Positions 36,057 to 45,275 of a stretch of 64,000 bases of DNA are shown here, piece by piece (positions within the stretch are counted from its first letter, which is position 1; every line of letters begins with the position of its first letter). The DNA comes from Mycoplasmatota bacterium. GTDB lineage: Bacteria; Bacillota_I; Bacilli_A; Izemoplasmatales; Hujiaoplasmataceae. The position numbers and the translations under genes are program-made. The DNA lies in the NCBI GenBank assembly GCA_016342455.1, contig JAEIOE010000005.1, positions 1 through 64,000 on the forward strand, in the 5' to 3' direction. Under the pieces are notes generated by a model. That model searched no databases and was not told where the DNA came from. It saw nothing but the letters and a program-made list of their open reading frames with translations.

Positions 36057-37519
36057 GTTACGATAAACTAATTTTTGAACTTTCTAAAGAAGGAAGAAGA
36101 GCTTATTCATTAAAAAAAGCAAGTTATCCTCAATATGATATTAATGACTTAGCTAGTAATCTAAGAACTATTGAATTGAATTTACCGGAAGTTAGTGAGC
36201 TAGATTGTGTAAGACATTACACCAACATATCTAAAAAGAACTTTGGAGTAGAAAATGGTTTCTATCCATTAGGCTCTTGTACGATGAAGTATAACCCTAA
36301 AATTAATGAAGATATCGTTAAAACGACAAATTTTGCTAAACTACATCCTTATCAACCAGTAAATACGGTTCAAGGAGCATTAAAAGTATATTATGAATTA
36401 CAAAAATCATTAAGTGAAATCTCCGGATTAGAAGAATTCTCTTTAAATCCTTATGCGGGAGCTCACGGAGAATTAATAGGATTGATGGTAATGAAAGAGT
36501 ACCATTTATCTAGAAAAGACTTTAAGCGAAATAAAGTCATCATTCCTGATTCTGCTCATGGAACAAACCCAGCTTCTACTGTAGTTTGTGGTATGGAAGT
36601 AGTAGAAATTAAGTCTAATGCCAAGGGAATGGTTGATGTAGAGTCATTAAAATCAGTATTAAGTGATGAAATTGCTGGTATGATGTTGACAAATCCTAAT
36701 ACACTAGGTATATTTGAAAGTGATATCTGTGAAATTACTAAGTTAGTTCATGATGCAGGCGGTTTAATGTATTACGATGGTGCGAACTTAAATGCGATGC
36801 TTGGTAAAGTAAAACCCGGTGAAATGGGCTTTGATATCATGCACATTAATCTACACAAAACCTTCTCTACACCACATGGTGGTGGAGGACCTGGAGATGG
36901 ACCTGTTGGAGTGAAAGATTTCTTAAAGAAATTTTTACCTAATCCTCAAGTTAAGAAGTTAGATGATTATTACTATATTGCAAATGAAGCAGATGCCATT
37001 GGTAGAATTTCTTCATTCTTTGGAAACTTCTTAGTAGAATTAAGAGCTTATTCATATATTTTAAACCTTGGAAAAGAGAACCTAATGCAAGTTGGTGGTT
37101 TCGCGACTCTAAATGCGAACTACGTAAGAGAATGTCTAAGAGAGGATTATATACTCCCTATCAAAGGCTATTGTATGCATGAAGTTGTGTTTGATGGTTT
37201 ATTAGATAATCCAAATGATATAAAAACTTTGGATGTGGCAAAAAGATTACTTGATTATGGAATGCATGCACCAACGATTTACTTCCCATTACTATTCCAT
37301 CAAGCAATAATGATTGAACCAACAGAAACAGAATCGCTTCAAACAATAGATGAATTTATTCAAGTAATGAAACAAATTGCTAAAGAAGCGAAAGAAGATC
37401 CAGAATTATTAAGAAGTGCACCTTTAAGTACACCAATCTCACGAAGTGACGAAGTATTTGCTGCGAAGCATATGATATTTAGTTACAGAGATTATTTAGA
37501 ATATATAAGTAATAAATAG
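36053..37519 (+). CDS. gcvPB: Glycine dehydrogenase (decarboxylating) subunit 2
   Basis: 488 residues. The PLP-binding lysine is Lys269 in HINLHKTFSTPHGGGGPG, with PLGSCTMKYNPK and DSAHGTNPAST upstream. With GcvPA it decarboxylates glycine and loads the aminomethyl group on GcvH. Overlap (ATGA) with gcvPA implies coupled translation of equimolar subunits. Confidence 0.97.
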   Translation: MSYDKLIFELSKEGRRAYSLKKASYPQYDINDLASNLRTIELNLPEVSELDCVRHYTNISKKNFGVENGFYPLGSCTMKYNPKINEDIVKTTNFAKLHPYQPVNTVQGALKVYYELQKSLSEISGLEEFSLNPYAGAHGELIGLMVMKEYHLSRKDFKRNKVIIPDSAHGTNPASTVVCGMEVVEIKSNAKGMVDVESLKSVLSDEIAGMMLTNPNTLGIFESDICEITKLVHDAGGLMYYDGANLNAMLGKVKPGEMGFDIMHINLHKTFSTPHGGGGPGDGPVGVKDFLKKFLPNPQVKKLDDYYYIANEADAIGRISSFFGNFLVELRAYSYILNLGKENLMQVGGFATLNANYVRECLREDYILPIKGYCMHEVVFDGLLDNPNDIKTLDVAKRLLDYGMHAPTIYFPLLFHQAIMIEPTETESLQTIDEFIQVMKQIAKEAKEDPELLRSAPLSTPISRSDEVFAAKHMIFSYRDYLEYISNK

Positions 37520-37530
37520 GAGATGATGTT

Positions 37531-38271
37531 ATGGATATTTTTGGTTTATTTGGAATTATTGATATATTAATTGTAGCTGTAGTAGTTTTATTTTTGGTTT
37601 TAGGTTGGAAAAAAGGTTTTCTAGAAAAAGTAATAGATATGGCTTCTTCCATTTTTGGCTTAGTCGCATCTGTTCTTTTAGCGAGACCATTTTCAGGCGT
37701 TTTAAGAAATTGGATAGGAGATTCTTTAGGAACTAGCATCAACGATTATCTCTTTACCAGATTAGACGATATTGGTTTAGCGGCCTCTAACTTAACAGAG
37801 CCTAATCTTAGAGAAGCGCTAAATAGTTTCAGCTTACCAAATTTTATGGTTGATTGGATTATTGAATCAGTTGATTATAGTTCAGTAGCTACAACGATTG
37901 TGGATTCTATTTCGCCATTAATCCTGTCACTTGCACTATTAGTTATTGCTTTTATCACTTTATTCTTTGGATCAATGATTGTATTTTTCCTATTAAAAAT
38001 ATTAGCAAAAGGAATTACTTCGATTCCAATTATTAAACAAGTTGATAAGATATTCGGATTATTATTTGGTTTTTTAAAAGTTGCTTTGCTCGTATACATA
38101 TTATTATTTATATTAGCTTTAGTAATTAATATTCCGGCAATCAATGATCTTATTTATGAATTCTTAGCAGTAGATATGCAGCTTGCCTCAGATAAGTTCA
38201 GGTTAAGTAAATATCTTTACGATAATAACCTGTTAAAGAATGTTATCAATATATTTGTAACAATATTTTAA
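37531..38271 (+). CDS. CvpA-family membrane protein
   Basis: 246 residues with four to five helices; the N-terminal IDILIVAVVVLFLVLGWKKGF is the conserved start of CvpA/colicin V production proteins. In other bacteria CvpA acts in envelope homeostasis. GGAG precedes ATG 37531, 11 bases after gcvPB; it probably just ends the operon rather than taking part in glycine cleavage. Confidence 0.85.
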   Translation: MDIFGLFGIIDILIVAVVVLFLVLGWKKGFLEKVIDMASSIFGLVASVLLARPFSGVLRNWIGDSLGTSINDYLFTRLDDIGLAASNLTEPNLREALNSFSLPNFMVDWIIESVDYSSVATTIVDSISPLILSLALLVIAFITLFFGSMIVFFLLKILAKGITSIPIIKQVDKIFGLLFGFLKVALLVYILLFILALVINIPAINDLIYEFLAVDMQLASDKFRLSKYLYDNNLLKNVINIFVTIF

Positions 38272-38278
38272 AGAGTAA

Positions 38279-38305
38279 GAGCGCTAAAATTAGCGCTCTT
38301 TGTTT
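38279..38305 (+). terminator. Terminator of the gcv operon
   Basis: GAGCGCTA and TAGCGCTC around an AAAT loop, then T-rich DNA. The hairpin lies between convergent genes and may act for ispG too. Confidence 0.8.
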
Positions 38306-39354
38306 TAGTATTTTAAAATCTCTTTTTTTAATTCTTCAAATAAATCTTCTTGTTTAATCTTTCTTTTCTTTTCTCCATCAATAAACAACAATGCTTCTAA
38401 CTTTCCACCGGCAACTGCGATATCCGCTCCCTTAGCTTCACCAGGACCATTTACAGCACAACCCATTATAGCTACAGTAATATCTTTATTTAATGTGAAC
38501 AAGAATTCTTCAACTTTCTTTACGATAGGAATCAAATCATATTGAATTCTACCGCAGGTTGGACAGCTTATTAATTTTGGTTTTTTATATAATCCAAAAT
38601 TACTCAATATTTCTTTAGCTACTTTAATTTCTTCAACTGGCTCAGCCGTCAATGAAACTCTAATAGTGGAACCTATTCCTTTATCTAATAATAAAGCAAG
38701 ACCGATAGAAGAACTTATCGTGCCTGAAAAATCTGTACCAGCTTCTGTAATGCCTAAGTGAAGCGGATAAGGAAAAATTTCAGCTGCTAATTCATTCGCT
38801 CTTACCGTGTCTAAGACATTCGAAGACTTGATAGAAATAATAATATCCTTAAAACCAAATTTTTCTAATAATGAAACATGGTATCTAGCTGATTCAACCA
38901 TAGCCTCCGGGCTTGGTCCGCCAAAAGTTTTAAGAATGTGTTTTTCAATAGAACCTGAATTAATTCCAATCCGTATCGGAATATTAAATTCGAGACATTT
39001 ATCAACAACTTTTTTTACGAATTCATCAGAACCAATATTTCCAGGATTAATTCTTATCTTATCTACACCTGATTCAATTGCTTGTATTGCCAAACGATAA
39101 TCAAAATGAATATCACTTACTAAAGGAATATGAATTCTTGCTTTAATTTCTTTTAAAGCAATGGCATCTTCCATATCTAAAACAGCTACCCTAACTAATT
39201 CACAGCCAGCTTCTTCTAAATCAAGGATTTGTTTCACAGTAGCTTCTATATTTTTGGTTGAAGTATTCGTCATGGATTGAATTACAACATGATTATTACC
39301 ACCAATAATTAAGTTTCCAACTTTAACTTCTAATACATTATTTCTGTTATACAT
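38305..39354 (-). CDS. ispG: (E)-4-hydroxy-3-methylbut-2-enyl-diphosphate synthase
   Basis: ATG 39354 (MYNRNNVLEVKVGN) aligns with family starts and has GGTGAT nearby; a TTG 24 bases upstream has no site. About 349 residues, the short Gram-positive form: VIQSMTNTSTKN, VSDIHFDYRLA, RINPGNIG and the Fe-S cysteines in SCPTCGR and MGCAVNGPGE. It performs the penultimate step of the MEP isoprenoid pathway using a [4Fe-4S] cluster. Monocistronic here. Confidence 0.95.
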   Translation of the reverse strand: MYNRNNVLEVKVGNLIIGGNNHVVIQSMTNTSTKNIEATVKQILDLEEAGCELVRVAVLDMEDAIALKEIKARIHIPLVSDIHFDYRLAIQAIESGVDKIRINPGNIGSDEFVKKVVDKCLEFNIPIRIGINSGSIEKHILKTFGGPSPEAMVESARYHVSLLEKFGFKDIIISIKSSNVLDTVRANELAAEIFPYPLHLGITEAGTDFSGTISSSIGLALLLDKGIGSTIRVSLTAEPVEEIKVAKEILSNFGLYKKPKLISCPTCGRIQYDLIPIVKKVEEFLFTLNKDITVAIMGCAVNGPGEAKGADIAVAGGKLEALLFIDGEKKRKIKQEDLFEELKKEILKY

Positions 39355-39456
39355 TTTATCACCATCTATATTATACAATAATTCTAAATTTCTATGAAAA
39401 TAAATATATAAAAATTTGATTATATGTTAAAATATTATTATAGGACGGTGGCGATT

Positions 39457-40146
39457 TTGATAGAAATTAGAGGGATTGGAATTTCAGGTAAGAAAACCAG
39501 TGGATTAGCTTATTTATACAAGAAACAAAACACAACTTATCACAATGCGTTACCCTTTGATTCTTTAACAGAAAAGAATCGTTTAGAAAAAGTAATAGGT
39601 GAAGCGGAAACAGAAATTGAATGTATATTGCAAGCGGCTAAAAGTGGCCATAATGAAGCTTGGAATATTTTTGAAACTCACAAATTACTATTAGAAGACA
39701 AAGAACTAAGAATATATATTACAAACTTAATAGACCAAGGTTACGATTTGTTATCAGCCCTAGTTAGAACCAAAGAGGATATGGAAAGACATTTTCTCAA
39801 TATGGAAGCAGAAATATTCCGTACAAAAGCATCTGACATTGAAGATGTATTTGAAAGACTTATTAAACTAGAATCAGGTAATCTAGAACCGGTTCTCTAT
39901 CCAGAAAGTCCATTTGTTCTCATCTGTGATGAAATCTTACCATCAATGGTATATCAACTTCCTTTAAAATTATTAAAGGGGATTATCGTAAGATTTGGTA
40001 GTAATTGTTCACATGGAGCTATTCTTGCAAGAAATCAAAACATTCCAGTAATTATTAGATTAAAAAATCGAATAGATTTAATAAAACCCCAACAAAAAAT
40101 TCTGATGAATGGGGAGTCAGGTACAATTTTCTTATTAGATGAGTAA
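39457..40146 (+). CDS. Stand-alone enzyme-I N-terminal-domain-like protein
   Basis: TTG 39457 with AGGACGG upstream fits the family start (MIEIRGIGISGKKTSGLAYLY); ATG 39424 lacks a site. About 229 residues covering only the HPr-binding helical domain and the phosphohistidine domain of PTS enzyme I: GSNCSHGAILARNQNIPVI carries the histidine (canonical GGxTSHxAIxAR). The whole PEP-binding barrel is absent, the frame ending cleanly at a terminator. It cannot take phosphate from PEP by itself; it might swap phosphate with HPr-like proteins or be a regulator. Confidence 0.75.
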   Translation: MIEIRGIGISGKKTSGLAYLYKKQNTTYHNALPFDSLTEKNRLEKVIGEAETEIECILQAAKSGHNEAWNIFETHKLLLEDKELRIYITNLIDQGYDLLSALVRTKEDMERHFLNMEAEIFRTKASDIEDVFERLIKLESGNLEPVLYPESPFVLICDEILPSMVYQLPLKLLKGIIVRFGSNCSHGAILARNQNIPVIIRLKNRIDLIKPQQKILMNGESGTIFLLDE

Positions 40147-40175
40147 ACCTTCAAATTATTTTTGAAGGTTTTTTT
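40145..40175 (+). terminator. Terminator
   Basis: AAACCTTCAAA pairs with TTTGAAGGTTT, with a seven-T run. Confidence 0.88.
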
Positions 40176-40264
40176 AATACACATACATTCAACACATTGC
40201 AGGTATATAATAAATGTATAATAAAATAATGAACAAGTGTTTATTAATGAAGGGGGTCTATTCT

Positions 40265-42430
40265 ATGAAGAGTAAAATCATCTTGGTTATATTTTTAGTG
40301 GTCACTATAATATCTGCACTTTTTATCAACAGTGTTACAGTGAACTATAACCTTGAGTCATATTTACCTAGCAATTCAGAAATAAAAGAAGGCATAGATG
40401 TTTATTACAATGAGTTTGGAGAAACAAGTAATGCTTACCTATCATTTAATGAAACAAGCATTACGAATGCTTTAGAAATGAAAGCGAGTTTATTAGAGAT
40501 TGAAAATATTGATCAAGTTATCTATTTGGATGACTATTTTAACGCGTTAACCTACGGGATTATAAAAAGTCAGTTAGCGGATGCGCAACAAGCAACTTTA
40601 GATGCTGCAGTTGGAACATACCTAGCAATGGGTTTGAGTTATCCTGAGATTTTCTTGAATATCATGCCGTATTTTCCGGTTGAAAATCAAGTAGAACTTC
40701 AAAAAATATTTGATGGTTTTATGACTGAAGATGAAATGTTATTACAAATAGTTTTTGCTAAAACATCTTCAGATACTTTAACGGAAACAGCGGTTAATGA
40801 AATTCGTGCAGTTTTTGAAGATGCAGGTTACGACATTCATGTTACTGGCGCAGCCATTAGTACTATTTTTACCAGAACAACCATTGAAAAAGAGGTGTTA
40901 ATTATTACATTGATATGTGTGCCTTTAGTTTTAATGGTATTGTTGATATTAAGCAAATCATATTTTGATATCGTTATATTTGGCTTAGTAGTTGGAGTTT
41001 CTATCATTGTTAATTTAGGAACAAATATCTTATTGCCAGATATATCTTTTATCACAAAATCAATGGCAATTGTTTTACAACTAGCAATATCTCTTGATTA
41101 TGTTATTTTCTATATTAACGCTTATCATAATGAAAGAGATAAATTAACTTCAGTTGACGAATCAATTGAATTAGCAAAGAAGAAAACAAGAAAACCAATT
41201 TTAGCTTCAGCGTTAACAACGGGCGTTAGTTTCTTAGCACTTGCATTTATGCGCTTTACAATAGGCGTTGACATTGGAATTGTATTTGCGAAAGCAATAC
41301 TTTTTAGTTTACTAGCAACTGTATTCTTATTACCTATTTTGATTAAAATATTTTCGAAAATAATAGACAAAACAAGAAAAAAAGCAAAAATGCAATACAA
41401 CTATAGTTTTATTTCAAAATTAAATAAATTTAGATATTTCTTCTTAGTATTACTAATAGCTGTATTAGGAGTATCTGTATATTATCAATCAAAAACAGAT
41501 TATACTTATGGTTCATCTAGTTTTGCTGGTAGTGTTGGGACTGAGTATCAAGACGATTTGGATTACATTACGGAGGAGTTCGGTTATAATAATAGTGTGA
41601 TCATTATTCTTCCAAAAGATAACTTAGACGAGGCCGCTCTCTATAGTTCTTTAAGTCAACTAGAGTATATAGATGGCTTGACGGCTGGAGTATATTATAA
41701 AAGTCTGATAGCCGATCCGGTAGTATTAAATTTAGTTACGGAAAAGTTATATTCAGACAATTATGCAATAGTTCAATTTAATCTACTATCTGAAGTAGAA
41801 GGAGAAGATGCCTTTACTAAATACGAAAATATAGAATCTATATTAGATGACTTAGGAATTGATAATTCTTATATACTTGGAGAAACAAGTACTGCTTATC
41901 ATATAAAGGATACCGTTTCCTTTGATTACAATTTAGTAATGGTTATTGCTTTACTGGCAGTAATGATTATCATATTTATTACTTTTAAGAACTTATTCTT
42001 GCCAATACTGTTGCCTTTAGTTATCGAAACTTCTGTATTCCTTACCATGACTATATTAAGTTTTATAACAGGTGAAATTATATTCTTAGCTAGTTTGATT
42101 GTATCTGCGATACTTTTAGGGGTTACAATAGACTACGCTATATTATTAGGAAAGAGTTACTTAACAGCTAGAGAAACACATCCAAGAAAAGAAAGTATTA
42201 AAATAGGTGTACAGGATGCACTACCATCTATTATTATATCCGCAACACTATTCTCAATCGCGGGGATGACAGTATTCTTAATGTCATCAATACAGACTAT
42301 TTCACAAATAGGCTTAATACTTGGAATAGGTGCGATTATATCCTTGATAATTGTAGTAATTATTCTGCCGCAAATGTTATCAATATTTGATAAATGGATA
42401 TGTAAAGGAAACATTAAATTAGGGGAGTAA
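40265..42430 (+). CDS. MMPL/RND-family exporter
   Basis: ATG 40265 follows AAGGGGG; earlier in-frame ATGs (40214, 40232) lack a site. 721 residues with two repeats, each one helix, a large external loop, then five helices (VLIITLICVPLVLMVLLILS; MVIALLAVMIIIFITF). The second-half helix IV reads LLGVTIDYAILLGKSYL and the first-half AISLDYVIFYINAY, carrying the Asp-Tyr pair of proton relay. This class exports lipids or hydrophobic compounds. No regulator is next to it. Confidence 0.9.
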   Translation: MKSKIILVIFLVVTIISALFINSVTVNYNLESYLPSNSEIKEGIDVYYNEFGETSNAYLSFNETSITNALEMKASLLEIENIDQVIYLDDYFNALTYGIIKSQLADAQQATLDAAVGTYLAMGLSYPEIFLNIMPYFPVENQVELQKIFDGFMTEDEMLLQIVFAKTSSDTLTETAVNEIRAVFEDAGYDIHVTGAAISTIFTRTTIEKEVLIITLICVPLVLMVLLILSKSYFDIVIFGLVVGVSIIVNLGTNILLPDISFITKSMAIVLQLAISLDYVIFYINAYHNERDKLTSVDESIELAKKKTRKPILASALTTGVSFLALAFMRFTIGVDIGIVFAKAILFSLLATVFLLPILIKIFSKIIDKTRKKAKMQYNYSFISKLNKFRYFFLVLLIAVLGVSVYYQSKTDYTYGSSSFAGSVGTEYQDDLDYITEEFGYNNSVIIILPKDNLDEAALYSSLSQLEYIDGLTAGVYYKSLIADPVVLNLVTEKLYSDNYAIVQFNLLSEVEGEDAFTKYENIESILDDLGIDNSYILGETSTAYHIKDTVSFDYNLVMVIALLAVMIIIFITFKNLFLPILLPLVIETSVFLTMTILSFITGEIIFLASLIVSAILLGVTIDYAILLGKSYLTARETHPRKESIKIGVQDALPSIIISATLFSIAGMTVFLMSSIQTISQIGLILGIGAIISLIIVVIILPQMLSIFDKWICKGNIKLGE

Positions 42431-42445
42431 TCTTTCCCCTTTTTA
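42421..42445 (+). terminator. Terminator overlapping the exporter stop
   Basis: AGGGGA pairs with TCCCCT across the stop codon, followed by TTTTT. Confidence 0.75.
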
Positions 42446-42536
42446 TTATGCGTTAAGGAAAACATCTGCGAAACCTGTTTTTTTGCTAATTTTTATCTTT
42501 TTTTAATTTATGTTATAATGAAAAAGAGGAGGATGA

Positions 42537-43802
42537 ATGGAAATGAAAACGAAAAGACAAGTATCACTTGCAAGATCTAAAGAACTGAAATCTAGGATAG
42601 CAGATTACTTAGAAGCGAAGAAATCCATTTCCAAAGGCTTAGAAATGGAGCCTATCTTTATAAAAAGAAAAAAAGAAATCCTAAAAATATTGGAAGCCAA
42701 AGAAGAAAATTGGAATGATTGGCATTGGCAACTAAGGAATAGAATAAAAGACGTAGAAACTTTATCAAGATTCTTTGATTTGTCAGCGGAGGAAATAGAG
42801 GAGATACAAGTTGTTTCTAAAGTATATAGATGGGCTATATCGCCTTACTATTTAAGTATGATTGATCAAAGTGATTTATTTGACCCAATAAGACTATTAG
42901 CGATTCCTTGTAAATTAGAATTGCTTGACTTCCATGAATCGCTTGACCCAATGGCAGAGGAGTACACAAACCCATCAGGAGCGATTACGAGAAGATACCC
43001 TGATAGATTAATTATAAATGTCACTAATGAGTGTGCAATGTATTGTAGACATTGTCAAAGAAGAAGAAACATCGGTTCTAAAGATAGAGCGACTAATAAA
43101 ACAAAAATTATTGATTCTATTGAATATATTAGACAAAATGAAGAAATAAGAGATGTGTTAATAACTGGTGGAGACCCACTTACTTTAACAAATCAAAATC
43201 TAGAATGGATATTAAAAGAACTAAAAAATATTCCTCATGTTGAAATAATCAGAATAGGTTCAAGAACCCCTGTAACAATGCCACAAAGGATTACTGATAA
43301 ATTAGTTAAAATGTTAAGTAAGTATCATCCAATTTATCTGAATACGCACTTTAATCATCCTAAAGAAATAACAAAAGCATCTAAAATTGCTTGTGAGAAA
43401 CTTTCTAACGCAGGTATCACTTTGGGAAACCAAGCAGTATTACTTAACGGAATTAATAATGATAAATTTATTATGCGTTGTTTGAATCAAGAACTTTTAA
43501 AGATAAGAGTGAGACCGTATTATATATTTCATGCTAAAAAAGTGAAGGGGACTCATCACTTTCAAACATCAATTGATGATGGCTTAGAAATTATGGAACA
43601 CTTAAGAGGTTTTACTTCAGGACTTGCGATACCTACCTATATTGTAAATGCTCCTAATGGATTAGGGAAAACCCCTATTTTACCGCAATACCTAATTTCT
43701 AGAGGAAAGGATTATGTTACAATTAAAACTTGGGAAGGAAATGTGATTAAATATATAAATCATCCAACCGAAGATATAAAAAGTCTCAAGAAACAAGTTT
43801 AA
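42537..43802 (+). CDS. eam: Glutamate 2,3-aminomutase (lysine 2,3-aminomutase family)
   Basis: 421 residues. Radical SAM cysteines C166-x3-C170-x2-C173 (ECAMYCRHCQRRRN), PLP lysine Lys378 in APNGLGKTPI. In lysine 2,3-aminomutase two aspartates (D293, D330 of the clostridial enzyme) hold the substrate side-chain amine; here the aligned residues are Lys334 and Asn371, 37 apart as in the reference, the exact change reported for glutamate 2,3-aminomutase (Lys332, Asn369). So the product is probably beta-glutamate, a compatible solute, from L-glutamate. GAGGAGGATG precedes ATG 42537. gdhA lies 1.5 kb downstream. Confidence 0.85.
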   Translation: MEMKTKRQVSLARSKELKSRIADYLEAKKSISKGLEMEPIFIKRKKEILKILEAKEENWNDWHWQLRNRIKDVETLSRFFDLSAEEIEEIQVVSKVYRWAISPYYLSMIDQSDLFDPIRLLAIPCKLELLDFHESLDPMAEEYTNPSGAITRRYPDRLIINVTNECAMYCRHCQRRRNIGSKDRATNKTKIIDSIEYIRQNEEIRDVLITGGDPLTLTNQNLEWILKELKNIPHVEIIRIGSRTPVTMPQRITDKLVKMLSKYHPIYLNTHFNHPKEITKASKIACEKLSNAGITLGNQAVLLNGINNDKFIMRCLNQELLKIRVRPYYIFHAKKVKGTHHFQTSIDDGLEIMEHLRGFTSGLAIPTYIVNAPNGLGKTPILPQYLISRGKDYVTIKTWEGNVIKYINHPTEDIKSLKKQV

Positions 43803-43857
43803 AAGTTGTTCTAAAAAATAACTTTTAAACCAAACAAAAACAAAGAGAAAATAAACC

Positions 43858-43886
43858 TTGAAGTTAGCGCTTACATACGTTATAAT
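43858..43886 (+). promoter_or_regulatory. Promoter with embedded cre-like palindrome (ilvE)
   Basis: TTGAAG (43858-43863), 17 bases, TATAAT (43881-43886). AGTTAGCGCTTACA (43862-43875), reverse TGTAAGCGCTAACT, matches the CcpA/LacI-family cre pattern and overlaps the -35 and spacer, a position for repression. Confidence 0.75.
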
Positions 43887-43923
43887 ATAATGGCGAGATA
43901 AATAATTAGATGGAGGAATTAAA

Positions 43924-44940
43924 TTGGTTAAAGAAGATTACAAGAACTTGGGATTTGAGTGCCGTGAAACAAATGCAAATTACATATCTTATTTTAAGGA
44001 TGGTAAATGGGATGAAGGTAAACTCAAAGATACAGATTGTATTACGATATCAGCTTTTTCACCAGCGCTCCATTATGGACAAGAAGCTTTTGAAGGATTA
44101 AAAGCTTATCGTAGAAGTGATGGATCAATTCAAATGTTTAGACCAACCGAAAACGCCAAGAGACTTAGACGTTCTTGTGAAAGAATGTTGATGCCTCTTG
44201 TACCAGAAGAAAAATTCATAGATGCTTGTGAACAAGTAATTAAGGCAAATATGGATTTAATACCACCTTATGGAAGTGGAGCTACTTTATATTTAAGACC
44301 TTTCATTATTGGTGTAGGAAGAAACTTAGGAGTGAAACCTGCTAAGGAATATTTATTTAGTGTAATCTGTTCTCCGGTAGGAAGCTACTTTAAAGGCGGA
44401 CTTGCACCAAACAAATTTTTAATAACTGACTTTGATAGAGCTGCACCTAATGGTACAGGTGATAGCAAAGTCGGAGGAAACTATGCAGCAAGTTTATGGC
44501 CACATCAGGTTGCTTTAGACAAGGGATATGCAGATTGTATTTATCTTGATCCACTTACTCACACTAAAATTGATGAAGTAGGAGCAGCTAACTTCTTTGG
44601 TATAACTAGAGACAATAAATTCATAACACCAAAGTCAAGTTCGATACTTCCTAGTATTACGAAGTATAGTTTGATGTATTTGGCAAAAGAAAAATTAAAC
44701 CTTGAAATTATTGAAGGAGAAGTGTTTGTAGATAAACTTGATATTTTTGCGGAAGCAGGAGCATGTGGTACAGCTGCTGTCATTTCACCTATAGGTAGAA
44801 TTGATGTTGGGAATAAACAACATGTATTCTATAGTGAAACAGAAGTAGGACCTATTACAAGAAAACTATATGATCTATTAATGGGAATCCAATTTGGAGA
44901 TATTGAAGCTCCAGAAGGTTGGATTCATATAGTCAAATAA
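43924..44940 (+). CDS. ilvE: Branched-chain amino acid aminotransferase
   Basis: TTG start at 43924 seven bases after GGAGG; no ATG fits. 338 residues, class IV PLP fold, with [21 protein letters not shown] lysine Lys182 in [10 protein letters not shown] and [11 protein letters not shown] / [11 protein letters not shown] near the C-terminus. Interconverts Leu/Ile/Val and their keto acids using glutamate/2-oxoglutarate. It links to the glutamate genes around it. A cre-like site in the promoter suggests carbon-source control. Confidence 0.95.
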   Translation: MVKEDYKNLGFECRETNANYISYFKDGKWDEGKLKDTDCITISAFSPALHYGQEAFEGLKAYRRSDGSIQMFRPTENAKRLRRSCERMLMPLVPEEKFIDACEQVIKANMDLIPPYGSGATLYLRPFIIGVGRNLGVKPAKEYLFSVICSPVGSYFKGGLAPNKFLITDFDRAAPNGTGDSKVGGNYAASLWPHQVALDKGYADCIYLDPLTHTKIDEVGAANFFGITRDNKFITPKSSSILPSITKYSLMYLAKEKLNLEIIEGEVFVDKLDIFAEAGACGTAAVISPIGRIDVGNKQHVFYSETEVGPITRKLYDLLMGIQFGDIEAPEGWIHIVK

Positions 44941-44948
44941 ATATTAGC

Positions 44949-44976
44949 AAGCTAGATGTAAATCATCTAGCTTTAT
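44949..44976 (+). terminator. Terminator after ilvE
   Basis: AAGCTAGATG and CATCTAGCTT pair around five bases; a short T-run follows. The gene-free stretch to 45275 otherwise holds the gdhA promoter at 45091. Confidence 0.75.
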
Positions 44977-45090
44977 CTATTATAAACTTACCAAAAACGT
45001 TATAATAATCAAGCAGATACAAAGAATAAAATATTTAAAAATCATATAAGCAATAAATGTGTAAAAAATAATAATAAGGCTAAAAAATAC

Positions 45091-45119
45091 TTGTTTTAAA
45101 AGCGCTTTCATTGTATAAT
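45091..45119 (+). promoter_or_regulatory. Promoter with embedded cre palindrome (gdhA operon)
   Basis: TTGTTT (45091-45096), 17 bases, TATAAT (45114-45119). TAAAAGCGCTTTCA (45097-45110), reverse TGAAAGCGCTTTTA, is a close cre match filling the spacer. Confidence 0.8.
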
Positions 45120-45275
45120 TTATTATGTAAAAAGATAATTAATAGAAAGGTATAATAACGGACTTTTAAAAATGGACAATAACCTTAATATTAAATCTTT
45201 TTTTTATGAAAAATAATATAATAAGCGATTGAAAAACAATCGATTAAATAAAAAGAAATGAAAGAGGCGAGCAAA

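Noticed and set aside
43803-43830. Terminator after the aminomutase gene
   Set aside because: AAAAGTT/AACTTTT can pair but there is no U-run; left out as unproven.
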